DNA from: Alistipes sp.
GTDB taxonomy: Bacteria > Bacteroidota > Bacteroidia > Bacteroidales > Rikenellaceae
Length of the DNA: 52,804 bases
Assembly (NCBI GenBank): GCA_022511345.1
Contig: JAFLRR010000016.1
Span: 1-52,804, forward strand
Reading direction: 5' to 3'
The position numbers and the translations under genes were made by a program. Of this stretch, positions 32,963 through 40,868 are shown piece after piece. The stretch's first letter is position 1. Each line of letters begins with the position of its first letter. Below the pieces are notes generated by a model, which saw only the letters and a program-made list of their open reading frames with translations, was not told the DNA's origin and did not search any database.

Positions 32963-33088
32963 AGTTTTTAGGGTTTCAGACGCTCCCGCACAAAGCGCGG
33001 TGCGCAATGCGCGGGACGTCGGATTAGGTTTAGTAGTTTTAGGTTGGTTAGGGAAACGGAATCCGCAAGGTTTCCGTTTTCTTTTTTT
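32963..33088 (+). ncRNA. Candidate small RNA of about 125 nt
   Basis: A non-coding unit bounded by a good promoter and an intrinsic terminator (GGAAAC-(12)-GTTTCC then GTTTTCTTTTTTT, 33052-33088). Its 5' half folds as GACG-CCCGC / GCGGG-CGTC (32979-33020) with an inner GCGC-GGT-GCGC stem. The middle holds repeated TTAGG units (33023-33053) that look single-stranded. It lacks the SRP RNA tetraloop core and tmRNA or RNase P signatures. A trans-acting sRNA is a reasonable guess. The next gene, cvpA, has its own promoter. Confidence 0.6.
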
Positions 33089-33202
33089 GCGGCTTTATGA
33101 GCAGGCCGGGCGGAGGTTTTACAGCGCGGTTTTGCAACGGGACCGCATGCGGGCGTTTCGGAGGGCTTGTGCGGGTATGCTCGGGGCGCCTCTGCGGGGC
33201 GC

Positions 33203-33233
33203 TTTGACGTTAGGCGGAAAAGTCGTACATTTG
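33203..33233 (+). promoter_or_regulatory. Promoter of cvpA-rsgA
   Basis: TTTG (33203-33206), 19 nt spacer, TACATTTG (33226-33233), 17 nt before the cvpA start. Confidence 0.85.
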
Positions 33234-33250
33234 CGTTAAATCTACCGACT

Positions 33251-33745
33251 ATGAATGTTATCGACATAATAACTCTGGCCTTTCTGGCCTGGGCCGTATA
33301 CAACGGCTGGAGCAAGGGTGTGATTCACCAGATATGCACGCTCGCAGGAATAGTGCTGGGCATATGGCTCGGCGTGCGCTACGGAGCCCATGTCGGAGCG
33401 CTGCTGCACATCGGTCCCGAGTTCGCATTTGCGGGGGGATTCGCCGTGGTGTTGGTGGGCGTGATGATAGTGGTGGCGCTGCTGGCGCGGCTGCTGCGCA
33501 ACATATTTCACTTTGCGGGGCTGGGAACGCTGGACGTGCTGCTGGGAGTGCTGTTCTCGTGCATAAAGATGCTGCTGATACTCTGCGCTCTGTTCTGGGT
33601 ATTCGACACGCTCAACGGGAAGATGCACCTGGTGTCGAACGATGTGCTCGACGGCTCGAGACTCTACCACCCGATACTGGGCATAGCCGACCGGGTGGCG
33701 GATATGGGCAACGATGCCGCAGGCACGATAGGCAAGGCTCTGTGA
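33251..33745 (+). CDS. CvpA family membrane protein
   Basis: A 164-aa integral membrane protein with four hydrophobic helices (about 3-20, 25-45, 60-82, 100-122). The start NVIDIITLAFLAWAVYNGWSKGVIHQ matches the CvpA family, linked to colicin V production in E. coli and more generally to envelope and peptidoglycan homeostasis. The stop overlaps the rsgA start by one base (TGATG), implying translational coupling. The long upstream frame beginning at 33167 is rejected because the promoter lies within it. Confidence 0.88.
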   Translation: MNVIDIITLAFLAWAVYNGWSKGVIHQICTLAGIVLGIWLGVRYGAHVGALLHIGPEFAFAGGFAVVLVGVMIVVALLARLLRNIFHFAGLGTLDVLLGVLFSCIKMLLILCALFWVFDTLNGKMHLVSNDVLDGSRLYHPILGIADRVADMGNDAAGTIGKAL

Positions 33746-34662
33746 TGAAGACGGGAACGGTAATACGCACCGCAGGAAACATCTACGACGTTCTGTCCGA
33801 CGGCCAGACGTTGCGATGTAGAATACGCGGCCGTCTGCGCCTGAAGGATATCAGGACCACGAACCCCGTGGCCGTGGGCGACGAGGTTGGCGTGAGCGCC
33901 GACGCTGCGGGCGAGTGGAGCATAGAGAGCGTGTCGCCACGCCGCAACTATGTCATACGCCGCGCCTCGAACCTGTCGAAGGAGTCGCACATAATAGCCG
34001 CAAATGTCGACCGCGCGCTGCTGCTCGTGTCGCTGCACTCGCCGGCAACGCCGACGGAGTTCGTAGACCGGTTTCTGGTGACGTGCGAAGCCTACGGAGT
34101 GCCGGTGACGGTGTTGCTGGCCAAGTGCGACCTGCTGGACGACATGCGTCCGCAGGCCGAGCAGTTCATGGAGGTGTACCGCAATGCCGGATACGAGGTA
34201 ATCGAGGTCTCGGCCCTGCGGGGCGACGGCATGGAGCGCGTAGCCTCTATTCTGGGCGAGGGAACGACGCTGCTGTCGGGAAACTCGGGCGTGGGCAAGT
34301 CGACGCTGGTGGGCGCCGTATGCCCGGGGGTGGAGATTCGCACCGGCGAAGTGTCGGCAAGCCACCTCAAGGGACGCCACACGACAACATACTCGACGAT
34401 GTACATGCTGCCCTCGGGCGGCCGCATAATAGACACGCCCGGAATAAAGGGCTTCGGACTCATCGACCTCGAGGATGCCGAGCTGCGCCTGTTCTTCCCC
34501 GAGCTGCGCGAACGGGGCGAGGAGTGCCGGTTTCGCAACTGCACGCACACGCGCGAGCCGGGATGCGCCGTGGTGTCGGCCGTAGAGCGCGGCGAGATAG
34601 CTTACCAGCGATACGAAAGCTATCTGAAGATGTTGGACGAGGACGGAAAATATCGAAAATAG
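33745..34662 (+). CDS. rsgA: Ribosome small-subunit-dependent GTPase A
   Basis: A 305-aa late 30S assembly factor. N-terminal OB domain (about 1-65), then a circularly permuted GTPase with motifs in the order G4 LLAKCDLL (about 125), G5 VSAL, G1 SGNSGVGKSTL (about 178), G2 region GRHTTTYS and G3 DTPGIKGFGL, and a C-terminal zinc finger CRFRNCTHTREPGCAV. All motifs are intact. Coupled to cvpA; the aminotransferase gene follows after 7 nt. Confidence 0.94.
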   Translation: MKTGTVIRTAGNIYDVLSDGQTLRCRIRGRLRLKDIRTTNPVAVGDEVGVSADAAGEWSIESVSPRRNYVIRRASNLSKESHIIAANVDRALLLVSLHSPATPTEFVDRFLVTCEAYGVPVTVLLAKCDLLDDMRPQAEQFMEVYRNAGYEVIEVSALRGDGMERVASILGEGTTLLSGNSGVGKSTLVGAVCPGVEIRTGEVSASHLKGRHTTTYSTMYMLPSGGRIIDTPGIKGFGLIDLEDAELRLFFPELRERGEECRFRNCTHTREPGCAVVSAVERGEIAYQRYESYLKMLDEDGKYRK

Positions 34663-34669
34663 AGTATTT

Positions 34670-35866
34670 ATGGAGATACTGCGCAAACAGTTTCTGGCAC
34701 ATGTCGCACAGACCTCGCCCTCGCCGATGGCTGTGGGTGTCGAGCGCGCCGAAGGGGTATTCTTCTACACTCCCGACGGCCGCCGCTACTACGACCTGGT
34801 GGCGGGAGTGTCGGTGAGCAACGTGGGACACTCAAATCCGGCGGTGGTGGAGGCCGTATGCCGGCAGGCGTCGTCGTATATGCACATCATGGTCTACGGC
34901 GAGGCCATAGAGCGCCCGCAGGTGGAGTATGCCGCGACGCTGGCGGCGCTGCTGCCCGAGCCGCTCGAGAGCGTCTATTTCGTCAACTCGGGCGCCGAGG
35001 CGGTCGAGGGGGCGCTGAAGCTGGCCAAGCGCTGGACGGGCCGCACGGAAATGGTGTCGATGCGCCGAGCATACCACGGCTCGACGCATGGCGCAATGAG
35101 CATGATGGCCTCGCCCGAGGGTGAAACCTGGAAGGGAGCCTTTCGGCCGTTGCTGCCAAATACGGCCGCCTTGGAATTCAACGACATGGCCGCGCTGGAG
35201 CGAATCACCCGCAGCACGGCCTGCGTGCTTGTCGAGCCGGTGCAGGGCGAGGCGGGCGTGCGTCTGCCCGACAGGGAGTGGCTGCAGGCGCTGCGCAGAC
35301 GGTGCACCGAGACGGGCGCACTGCTCATATTCGACGAGATTCAGACCGGCATGGGCCGCACGGGCGAGCTCTTTGCCATGCAGAAGTACGGCGTAACGCC
35401 CGACATAGTATGTCTGGCCAAGGCATTCGGCGGAGGAATGCCTCTGGGTGCGTTCGTCGCCTCGCGCGAGATGATGTCGGCGCTGACGCACGACCCCGTG
35501 CTGGGGCACATAACGACATTCGGAGGCCATCCCGTCTGCTGCGCGGCGGGACTGGCGGCGCTGCGATACATTCTCGACAACGGAGTGCTGAATGATGTCG
35601 AGCGAAAGGGTGCGCTCTATGAAGAGCTGCTGCACGATGCTCCGCACGTGCGCGAAATACGGCGCAGCGGTCTGCTGCTGGCCGTGGAGCTGGGCGAGTC
35701 GGCTCTGCTGTACCGCATAATGGAGCTGTTTGCCCGAAACGGCATCATGAGCGACTGGTTCCTGTTCTGCGACACGGCTTTCCGCATATCTCCGCCGCTG
35801 ATTATAAGCGAAGAGCAGATACGCGACAGCGCCGAGATAATACGCCGCTGCCTCGAGGAGCTGTAA
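34670..35866 (+). CDS. Class III PLP-dependent aminotransferase
   Basis: A 398-aa aminotransferase of the acetylornithine/ornithine/GABA type. Family landmarks: FVNSGAEAVEGALKLAKRWTGR (phosphate binding, about 104-125), LIFDEIQTGMGRTG (Asp contacting PLP, about 221-234) and the Schiff-base lysine in VCLAKAFGGGMPLGA (about 253). Substrate specificity is undetermined: no arginine or biotin genes are nearby. Third gene of the cvpA transcript, ending 60 nt before a strong terminator. Confidence 0.9.
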   Translation: MEILRKQFLAHVAQTSPSPMAVGVERAEGVFFYTPDGRRYYDLVAGVSVSNVGHSNPAVVEAVCRQASSYMHIMVYGEAIERPQVEYAATLAALLPEPLESVYFVNSGAEAVEGALKLAKRWTGRTEMVSMRRAYHGSTHGAMSMMASPEGETWKGAFRPLLPNTAALEFNDMAALERITRSTACVLVEPVQGEAGVRLPDREWLQALRRRCTETGALLIFDEIQTGMGRTGELFAMQKYGVTPDIVCLAKAFGGGMPLGAFVASREMMSALTHDPVLGHITTFGGHPVCCAAGLAALRYILDNGVLNDVERKGALYEELLHDAPHVREIRRSGLLLAVELGESALLYRIMELFARNGIMSDWFLFCDTAFRISPPLIISEEQIRDSAEIIRRCLEEL

Positions 35867-35927
35867 CAGTAGACAGAAAGAGGCATCGCGTGCGGCGCTC
35901 TCTGCCGCGGCGCATTAAAGGTTGCAG

Positions 35928-35966
35928 AAAAAAAGAATCCGCCCGAAAGGCGGATTCTTCTTTTTG
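35928..35966. terminator. Bidirectional terminator
   Basis: AAGAATCCGCC-CGAAA-GGCGGATTCTT with A-run before and T-run after, between the convergent aminotransferase and lipoprotein genes. Confidence 0.9.
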
Positions 35967-35978
35967 CTTGGCCTGGTT

Positions 35979-37766
35979 TTATTTGGCATCGGGAGTGGTG
36001 ATTACCCATACGGCAGCGAAGGCGTCACGGGCAACCCAGCTGTCTTTTATCTCATCATCATCGTCGTCGTCATCATCATCATTCTCGTCATCCTCGTCTT
36101 TGGGGACATCGGTATCGTCAGCATAGCCGAGAACCACCAAGTACTTCTTGCCGGGCTCCGAGAGCATGATGTAGGGATATGCTCCATACTCGCCGAAATC
36201 GGTGGGCGCGTAGTAGATGTCGCGCGCGATGACGTAGTTGCCCTGCTCGTCATAGTACTGGGGATAGATGCCCGCAATGTGCTGGTCCTTGACCTTGAGA
36301 TAGATGGGGTCGTGGACTGCCGGATTGGCGATGTAGTTGTAGGTCAGACGGTAGCTGGGGATGTCCAGACCCAGCTTCTCCTTGATGATTGCGTAGTCGG
36401 GGTCGCTGTCGTCGGTCAGCTTCTCGAAGGTGGCGCCTTCGTCGTGGTTGGCGGGAGCCAGAACGCCCCATGTCTCCGACGAAGCCTCCTGCCAGAAGGA
36501 GAAGATTACGTAATCGGCAAGGTTGGTGCCGTCGCTGAGCGTGCGGAAGTCGTCGCCCTCGGTGTTGAAGAGAACCTCGGAGGGCGAGGTGGTGCCGCCG
36601 GCCAGAGTGCTTGCAGCCTCGAATACATCCTTGGGCAGAGCGATGATCTGGCCGTAGCGGATGTCGTTGCTATTCTCGGCAACGGTTATGGTGAGCGTGC
36701 GCTCCTGCAGAGGCGAGAGGGTCGAATCCCAGTCGCTGATGCCGACCTGAATCCAGTCTACGTCGTCGTCGCCGGCAAAATAGTACTGTCCGTTCTTGGA
36801 AACCTGGTAGAGGAGCCAATCTTCGCCGACGCCTACGGCAGTAACATTCCGGCTCTCGCCGTCCTCGAGGAAGCGGATGTTGTTGTCGTTGCCGTACCAC
36901 GTGTCGAAGGCGTAGTGTATATGCTCGGACGAGGGCAGCACGATGGTGAAGGTGTGCAGCTGAGCTACAGCAGAGCTCGAAACGTCGTTGAAGGTGATGG
37001 TGTCCTCGGCTCCCTCATAGGGCATCTGGCTGCTAACGGCAAGGTTGTAGACGAGGCTGATGCCCTTCGACTCCTCGTCGGTGGGCAGAGTCGAGTCGGC
37101 ATCGATCCAGTTGGGATAGGTGCCTGCGATGGAGGTCTCGAAGTTAGCCTCGACCTTGATTTTGCAGACATAGTCGCCGGTCTGGTAGTTGTATGCGAAG
37201 TTGATTTTGGTGTCGGGGTCCTCGGGGTCGAGCTCGGTCCACTTGATGGAGGTGCCCTCCTGCTCCCAGAAGAAGATACCCTCCTCCTCGGGAGACTCGA
37301 TGAGGGTTGCGGTGTAGTACTTTACATCCTTGATAACGGCGCCGTAGGTGATGGTTGCAATCTGGCGCTCCTCGCCGTTCATCTTCAGGATTACCTTGGC
37401 AACGATGTCCTGGGAGTGAGCATAGTCCAGAACGCCGACCTTGATGGTGGCAAGGGTGCCGGCAGTGCCGCTTACGGCAGCCACATGCTGCACGCCGTCG
37501 ATGAAGTGGAAGACACCCTGGTTGGTGTCGTCGGAGAAGGTGGCAGTCCAGTCGTGCGAGGGGGTGAATTTCAGCACCTCGACGTCGGCCTGGGCAGTAA
37601 TGTCGCCGTTGAACTCGGTCTCGGGGAAGTTGGCCTCGTCGCCGGGAGTCTCAGTGTCGGGACCGGGTTTCGGATTCGGTTCGGGATCCTCTTTCGAGCA
37701 GGATACCGAAAGAAGCAGTGCAGCCGACAGGAACATCGACGCAAAGCGCCAAAGATTGATCTTCAT
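35979..37766 (-). CDS. Large surface lipoprotein, DUF5003-like
   Basis: A 595-aa predicted lipoprotein: signal MKINLWRFASMFLSAALLLSVSC (Cys23), a Pro/Glu linker (KEDPEPNPKPGPDTETPGDE), a BACON-like beta domain (about 45-130, with FTPSHDWTATFSDDTN), then a long region of beta-rich sequence that resembles DUF5003 proteins of Bacteroidota. Function unknown; glycan binding is common for BACON-containing lipoproteins. Near the C-terminus a nearly pure acidic run (DEDDENDDDDDDDDDEIKD, encoded at 36045-36105) interrupts otherwise ordinary sequence. A TACATTTG box at 37897-37904 would give a 125-nt leader. The DUF assignment is tentative. Confidence 0.75.
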   Translation of the reverse strand: MKINLWRFASMFLSAALLLSVSCSKEDPEPNPKPGPDTETPGDEANFPETEFNGDITAQADVEVLKFTPSHDWTATFSDDTNQGVFHFIDGVQHVAAVSGTAGTLATIKVGVLDYAHSQDIVAKVILKMNGEERQIATITYGAVIKDVKYYTATLIESPEEEGIFFWEQEGTSIKWTELDPEDPDTKINFAYNYQTGDYVCKIKVEANFETSIAGTYPNWIDADSTLPTDEESKGISLVYNLAVSSQMPYEGAEDTITFNDVSSSAVAQLHTFTIVLPSSEHIHYAFDTWYGNDNNIRFLEDGESRNVTAVGVGEDWLLYQVSKNGQYYFAGDDDVDWIQVGISDWDSTLSPLQERTLTITVAENSNDIRYGQIIALPKDVFEAASTLAGGTTSPSEVLFNTEGDDFRTLSDGTNLADYVIFSFWQEASSETWGVLAPANHDEGATFEKLTDDSDPDYAIIKEKLGLDIPSYRLTYNYIANPAVHDPIYLKVKDQHIAGIYPQYYDEQGNYVIARDIYYAPTDFGEYGAYPYIMLSEPGKKYLVVLGYADDTDVPKDEDDENDDDDDDDDDEIKDSWVARDAFAAVWVITTPDAK

Positions 37767-37896
37767 AACCTAATACATTTAATTTATTAAACATTGCGGT
37801 TCCGGGGCTTCAGCCGCAGCTGCGTGCAGCAGGCTCAGTGCGCTGTTATGCACGGTTTTGCGGCATGAGGTGTTTGCGAGAACCGCCGATTTGCGA

Positions 37897-37904
37897 CAAA
37901 TGTA
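37897..37904 (-). promoter_or_regulatory. -7 box of the large lipoprotein gene
   Basis: TACATTTG on the minus strand, 130 nt before the start at 37766. No clear -33 element. Between 37905 and 38110 nothing else was recognised. Confidence 0.45.
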
Positions 37905-38116
37905 CGCAAAATATCAAACCGAGATACCTGCCGGCATGATTTTTTTCGATACCGGGTGCATGGCGCGGTTGTTCGTTTTATTGTTGTGCTTTGATTGTCA
38001 AGGTGTTGCATGCGGTTGCTTTTTGACTGTTTCGGATATGCGGAGTTTTATTGACAAACGCGTCGGCGGGCGTTTTATTTTGTCGCTGCCGCCTCCGCTC
38101 AGTACTTGCGCAGGAG

Positions 38117-38147
38117 AAAAAAATCGGGCGGCTTGAGTAGCCGCCCG
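38117..38147 (-). terminator. Terminator of the small-RNA candidate
   Basis: On the minus strand CGGGCGGC-(7)-GCCGCCCG followed by A then seven T. Confidence 0.85.
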
Positions 38148-38291
38148 CGTTTCGCTATGGTTCGGAAGAGAAAACAAGAAGGGCCGACACCTCGATTTTA
38201 CCCCTACCATTCAACAACCAAACACCTTTTTAATTATGAATAAAATCGTGATGAGATGCCGGCCCGAACCGTTATGTCTCTTACATGTTTG
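38117..38291 (-). ncRNA. Candidate structured small RNA, about 175 nt
   Basis: On the minus strand a complete non-coding unit: -7 box TATATTTG (38298-38305) with TTG 20 nt upstream (38326-38328), then a long rod. GGTTCGG and CCGAACC (38264-38270 / 38159-38165) close it. Next come GCCGGCATCTCATCACGATTTTA-like and TAAAATCGAGGTGTCGGCC arms (about 38240-38263 / 38182-38200), with a one-sided bulge of about 16 nt between the two helices. A terminator (38117-38147) ends it. Size and rod-with-bulge form recall 6S RNA, known in Bacteroidota, but I cannot confirm that. Confidence 0.6.
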
Positions 38292-38297
38292 GTAATG

Positions 38298-38328
38298 CAA
38301 ATATAGAATATTTATATCAATTGTGCAA
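38298..38328 (-). promoter_or_regulatory. Promoter of the minus-strand small-RNA candidate
   Basis: Minus strand: TTG (38326-38328), 20 nt spacer, TATATTTG (38298-38305). Confidence 0.75.
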
Positions 38329-38471
38329 CTTTAGGGTGAATTTTTTTCGTCTTTTTTCTCGTATGCGGCATATTAGTTTGATTGTCAGGGCTGTAGCGGC
38401 GGAATCCGAAAAATTCGGAAGTTTATTGTTATTTTTTGAACAGTAAAAGTTCGTATGAAAGGAAATTTTAG

Positions 38472-38479
38472 TACATTTG
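38472..38479 (+). promoter_or_regulatory. -7 box of the malate dehydrogenase gene
   Basis: TACATTTG, about 90 nt before the start at 38570; upstream only a TTCG-like -33 candidate. Confidence 0.6.
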
Positions 38480-38569
38480 CAACAGAGACCGCGCAGGCTG
38501 TGCGGCACAAAATGTGCCCGGAATGCAGATGCGAGGGCCTTGGGGCTGAAAACTAATATTTTAACAGAT

Positions 38570-39568
38570 ATGGAATTTTTGACAAATGAAAAACTGACCA
38601 TCGTGGGCGCGGCCGGCATGATCGGCTCGAACATGGCCCAGACCGCCATGATGATGCACCTGACTCCCAACATCTGCCTCTACGACCCGTTCGCACCGGC
38701 GCTCGAGGGTGTTGTCGAGGAGTTGCGCCACTGCGCCTTCGAGGGTGTAAACCTGACCTTCTCGTCGGATGCAGCCGAGGCTTTCAAGGGATCGTCCTAC
38801 ATAGTTTCGTCGGGCGGAGCTGCCCGCAAGGCCGGCATGACCCGCGAGGATCTGCTGAAGGGCAACGCCGAAATCGCCGCTCAGCTGGGCCGCGACATTC
38901 ACGACTACTGCCCCGATGTGAAGCATGTGGTAATCATATTCAACCCCGCCGACATAACGGGTCTGGTGACGCTGCTCTACTCGGGCCTGAAGCCCTCGCA
39001 GGTTACGACCCTGGCAGGTCTGGACAGCACCCGTCTGCGCAGCGAGCTGGCAAAATATTTCAAGGTGTCGCCCGACGAGATTCGCAACTGCCGCACCTAC
39101 GGAGGTCACGGCGAGCAGATGGCCGTATTCGCATCCACGACGACCGTGGCAGGCAAACAGCTCTCGTCGCTTATCGGTACCGACGCTATGCCGCAGGCCG
39201 ACTGGGACGCTCTGCGCCAGCGCGTCATTAAGGGCGGTGCGAAAATCATCGAACTGCGCGGCCGCTCGTCGTTCCAGAGCCCCTCGTATCTGTCGATATG
39301 CATGATTGCGGCTGCCATGGGCGGACGTCCGTTCGCATACCCCTCGGGCGTGTATGTCAACAACGGCGAGTTCAAGAACATCATGATGGCCATGGAGTCG
39401 TCGATAGGTCGCCAGGGTGTGACCTACAAGGATGTGGAGGGTACTCCCGAAGAGCACAAGGCTCTGGCCGACAGCTACAAGCACCTCTGCGATATGCGCG
39501 ACGAGGTTATCGGCATGGGTATCATACCTCCCGTTGCCGAGTGGAGCAAGCTCAATCCCAACATGTAA
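38570..39568 (+). CDS. mdh: Malate dehydrogenase
   Basis: A 332-aa NAD-dependent enzyme of the lactate/malate dehydrogenase superfamily. N-terminal Rossmann motif LTIVGAAGMIGSNMAQTAMM (about 9-28), acidic NAD-ribose residue in ICLYDPF (about 38), substrate-site NPADITGLV and TLAGLDSTRLRSELAK (about 147-162), and the catalytic His in CRTYGGHGEQM (about 180). The sequence belongs to the Bacteroidota type annotated as malate dehydrogenase; lactate as substrate is less likely. The start MEFLTNEKLTIVG lies after a 90-nt leader. Single gene. Confidence 0.9.
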   Translation: MEFLTNEKLTIVGAAGMIGSNMAQTAMMMHLTPNICLYDPFAPALEGVVEELRHCAFEGVNLTFSSDAAEAFKGSSYIVSSGGAARKAGMTREDLLKGNAEIAAQLGRDIHDYCPDVKHVVIIFNPADITGLVTLLYSGLKPSQVTTLAGLDSTRLRSELAKYFKVSPDEIRNCRTYGGHGEQMAVFASTTTVAGKQLSSLIGTDAMPQADWDALRQRVIKGGAKIIELRGRSSFQSPSYLSICMIAAAMGGRPFAYPSGVYVNNGEFKNIMMAMESSIGRQGVTYKDVEGTPEEHKALADSYKHLCDMRDEVIGMGIIPPVAEWSKLNPNM

Positions 39569-39587
39569 CGGAGATTGCACGATAATG

Positions 39588-39618
39588 AAACCGCCGACCC
39601 TCGGGCCGGCGGTTTTGT
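39588..39618. terminator. Terminator between mdh and the DHH phosphoesterase gene
   Basis: AAACCGCCG-(10)-CGGCGGTTTTG hairpin, between convergent genes. Confidence 0.8.
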
Positions 39619-39632
39619 TTTGTGCGGGTGGG

Positions 39633-40682
39633 CTACTCGCCGGTTTCGGGCTGCGGAGTGCGGAAACCGCCTTCGGCGGCGAAATCCTCGACCGAACGGC
39701 GGAAGTGCTCGAGGGTCTCCTCCATGGAGACGAACGACTTGCCGCCGGCTGCATTGCGGTGGCCGCCGCCGTTGAAGTACTTGCGGGCGAAGAGGTTTAC
39801 GTCGACCTCGCCGCGCGAGCGCAGCGACACGCGTATGAAGGTGCGGTGGGCAAGGAACATGGCCGACATGCGGACCTTCTTGATTGTCAGCGGGTAGTTG
39901 ACGAAACCCTCGCTGTCGCCCTGGCGGAAGCCGAAGCGCCGCATCTCGCTCTCGAGCAGCGACATGCAGGCGACCTTGCCGCCGTGGAAAATCTCCATCT
40001 TGCGGTTGATGGCATATCCGAACAGGCGCGCACGACCCTCGGTGTAGGAGTTGTAAACGAGGTTGTGAATCGACGGAATGTCTATGCCCTTCTCGGCCAG
40101 CACGGCGATGGAGCGGTAGAGCTCGGGCGTGAGGGTCGAGTAGGAGAAGTTGCCCGTGTCGGTCATCATGCCCACGTAGAGCATCTCGGCCATCTTGCGG
40201 GATATGGCGCCGGTGCCGTACATCGTCTCGATGAGGGTGTAGACCAGAAACGAGGTGCTCGACATCTCGGGGTGCGAGAAGGCTATGTCGAAGCGCTCGT
40301 CGGGCGAGAGGTGGTGGTCGATGAGAACCCGCACGGCCGACGTGTTGCCGGCCAGCGTGTCGGAGAGAGCCTCCAGACGCGAGAGCGAGTTGAAGTCGAG
40401 GCACATGATGACGTCGGCCTTGTCGATGGCCTCGGCAGCACGCTCGGGTTCGAGTCCGTAGACCACGACCTCGGCAATGTCGGGCATCCAGTCCAGAAAA
40501 TAGGGGTATTTGTTGGGCACGATGCAGGTCACCTCGTGTCCTGCAGCGGTCAAGACCTCGCGCATGGCCAGCGACGAGCCTATGGCGTCGCCGTCGGGGT
40601 TGGTGTGGGCCACCGTGACGATTCGGCGGGGCGAGGCGAGCAGTTCGCGCAGGCGGCCGATATCTTCCTTCGATAGTTGCAT
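39633..40682 (-). CDS. nrnA: DHH/DHHA1 phosphoesterase, NrnA-like nanoRNase/pAp phosphatase
   Basis: A 349-aa enzyme likely to degrade very short RNAs and/or 3'-phosphoadenosine 5'-phosphate. DHH domain motifs: TVAHTNPDGDAIGSSLA (metal site, about 22-38), CLDFNSLSRL (about 93-102), LIDHHLSPD (the DHH triad, about 119-127) and GMMTDTGNFSYS (about 170-181). The DHHA1 domain follows with KYFNGGGHRNAAGG, the GGGH motif. This layout is that of NrnA and related c-di-nucleotide phosphodiesterases; which substrate dominates is not readable. Promoter box TAACTTTG at 40741-40748 (minus). Confidence 0.9.
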   Translation of the reverse strand: MQLSKEDIGRLRELLASPRRIVTVAHTNPDGDAIGSSLAMREVLTAAGHEVTCIVPNKYPYFLDWMPDIAEVVVYGLEPERAAEAIDKADVIMCLDFNSLSRLEALSDTLAGNTSAVRVLIDHHLSPDERFDIAFSHPEMSSTSFLVYTLIETMYGTGAISRKMAEMLYVGMMTDTGNFSYSTLTPELYRSIAVLAEKGIDIPSIHNLVYNSYTEGRARLFGYAINRKMEIFHGGKVACMSLLESEMRRFGFRQGDSEGFVNYPLTIKKVRMSAMFLAHRTFIRVSLRSRGEVDVNLFARKYFNGGGHRNAAGGKSFVSMEETLEHFRRSVEDFAAEGGFRTPQPETGE

Positions 40683-40740
40683 GGGCGTCAGTTTTAATCG
40701 CAACCGCCGGCAGTGTATGCGGCGGAGTGTTTGTCGATTA

Positions 40741-40748
40741 CAAAGTTA
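40741..40748 (-). promoter_or_regulatory. -7 box of the nrnA-like gene
   Basis: TAACTTTG on the minus strand, 58 nt before the start at 40682. Confidence 0.55.
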
Positions 40749-40814
40749 GTTAATTTTTCCGGCCTGGCAAATTCGATTCCTTTAGGCATCTGACCGATGG
40801 CGGGTGCGGGAACG

Positions 40815-40843
40815 AAAAAACCGCGAAGCGGAGTGCTTCGCGG
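40815..40843 (-). terminator. Terminator of the S41 protease gene
   Basis: On the minus strand CCGCGAAGC-(5)-GCTTCGCGG followed by TTTTTT, 26 nt after the stop codon. Confidence 0.9.
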
Positions 40844-40868
40844 CTCGGTCGAATGGCCCACAGAGGGA

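Noticed and set aside
32963..33088. Signal recognition particle RNA
   Set aside because: The conserved GGTCAGG...GGAAGGAAGCAGC core is missing.
35922..37790. 622-aa open frame antisense to the large lipoprotein
   Set aside because: Its poly-Ile/Val run is just the complement of the Asp tract; the minus-strand frame has a signal peptide and lipobox.
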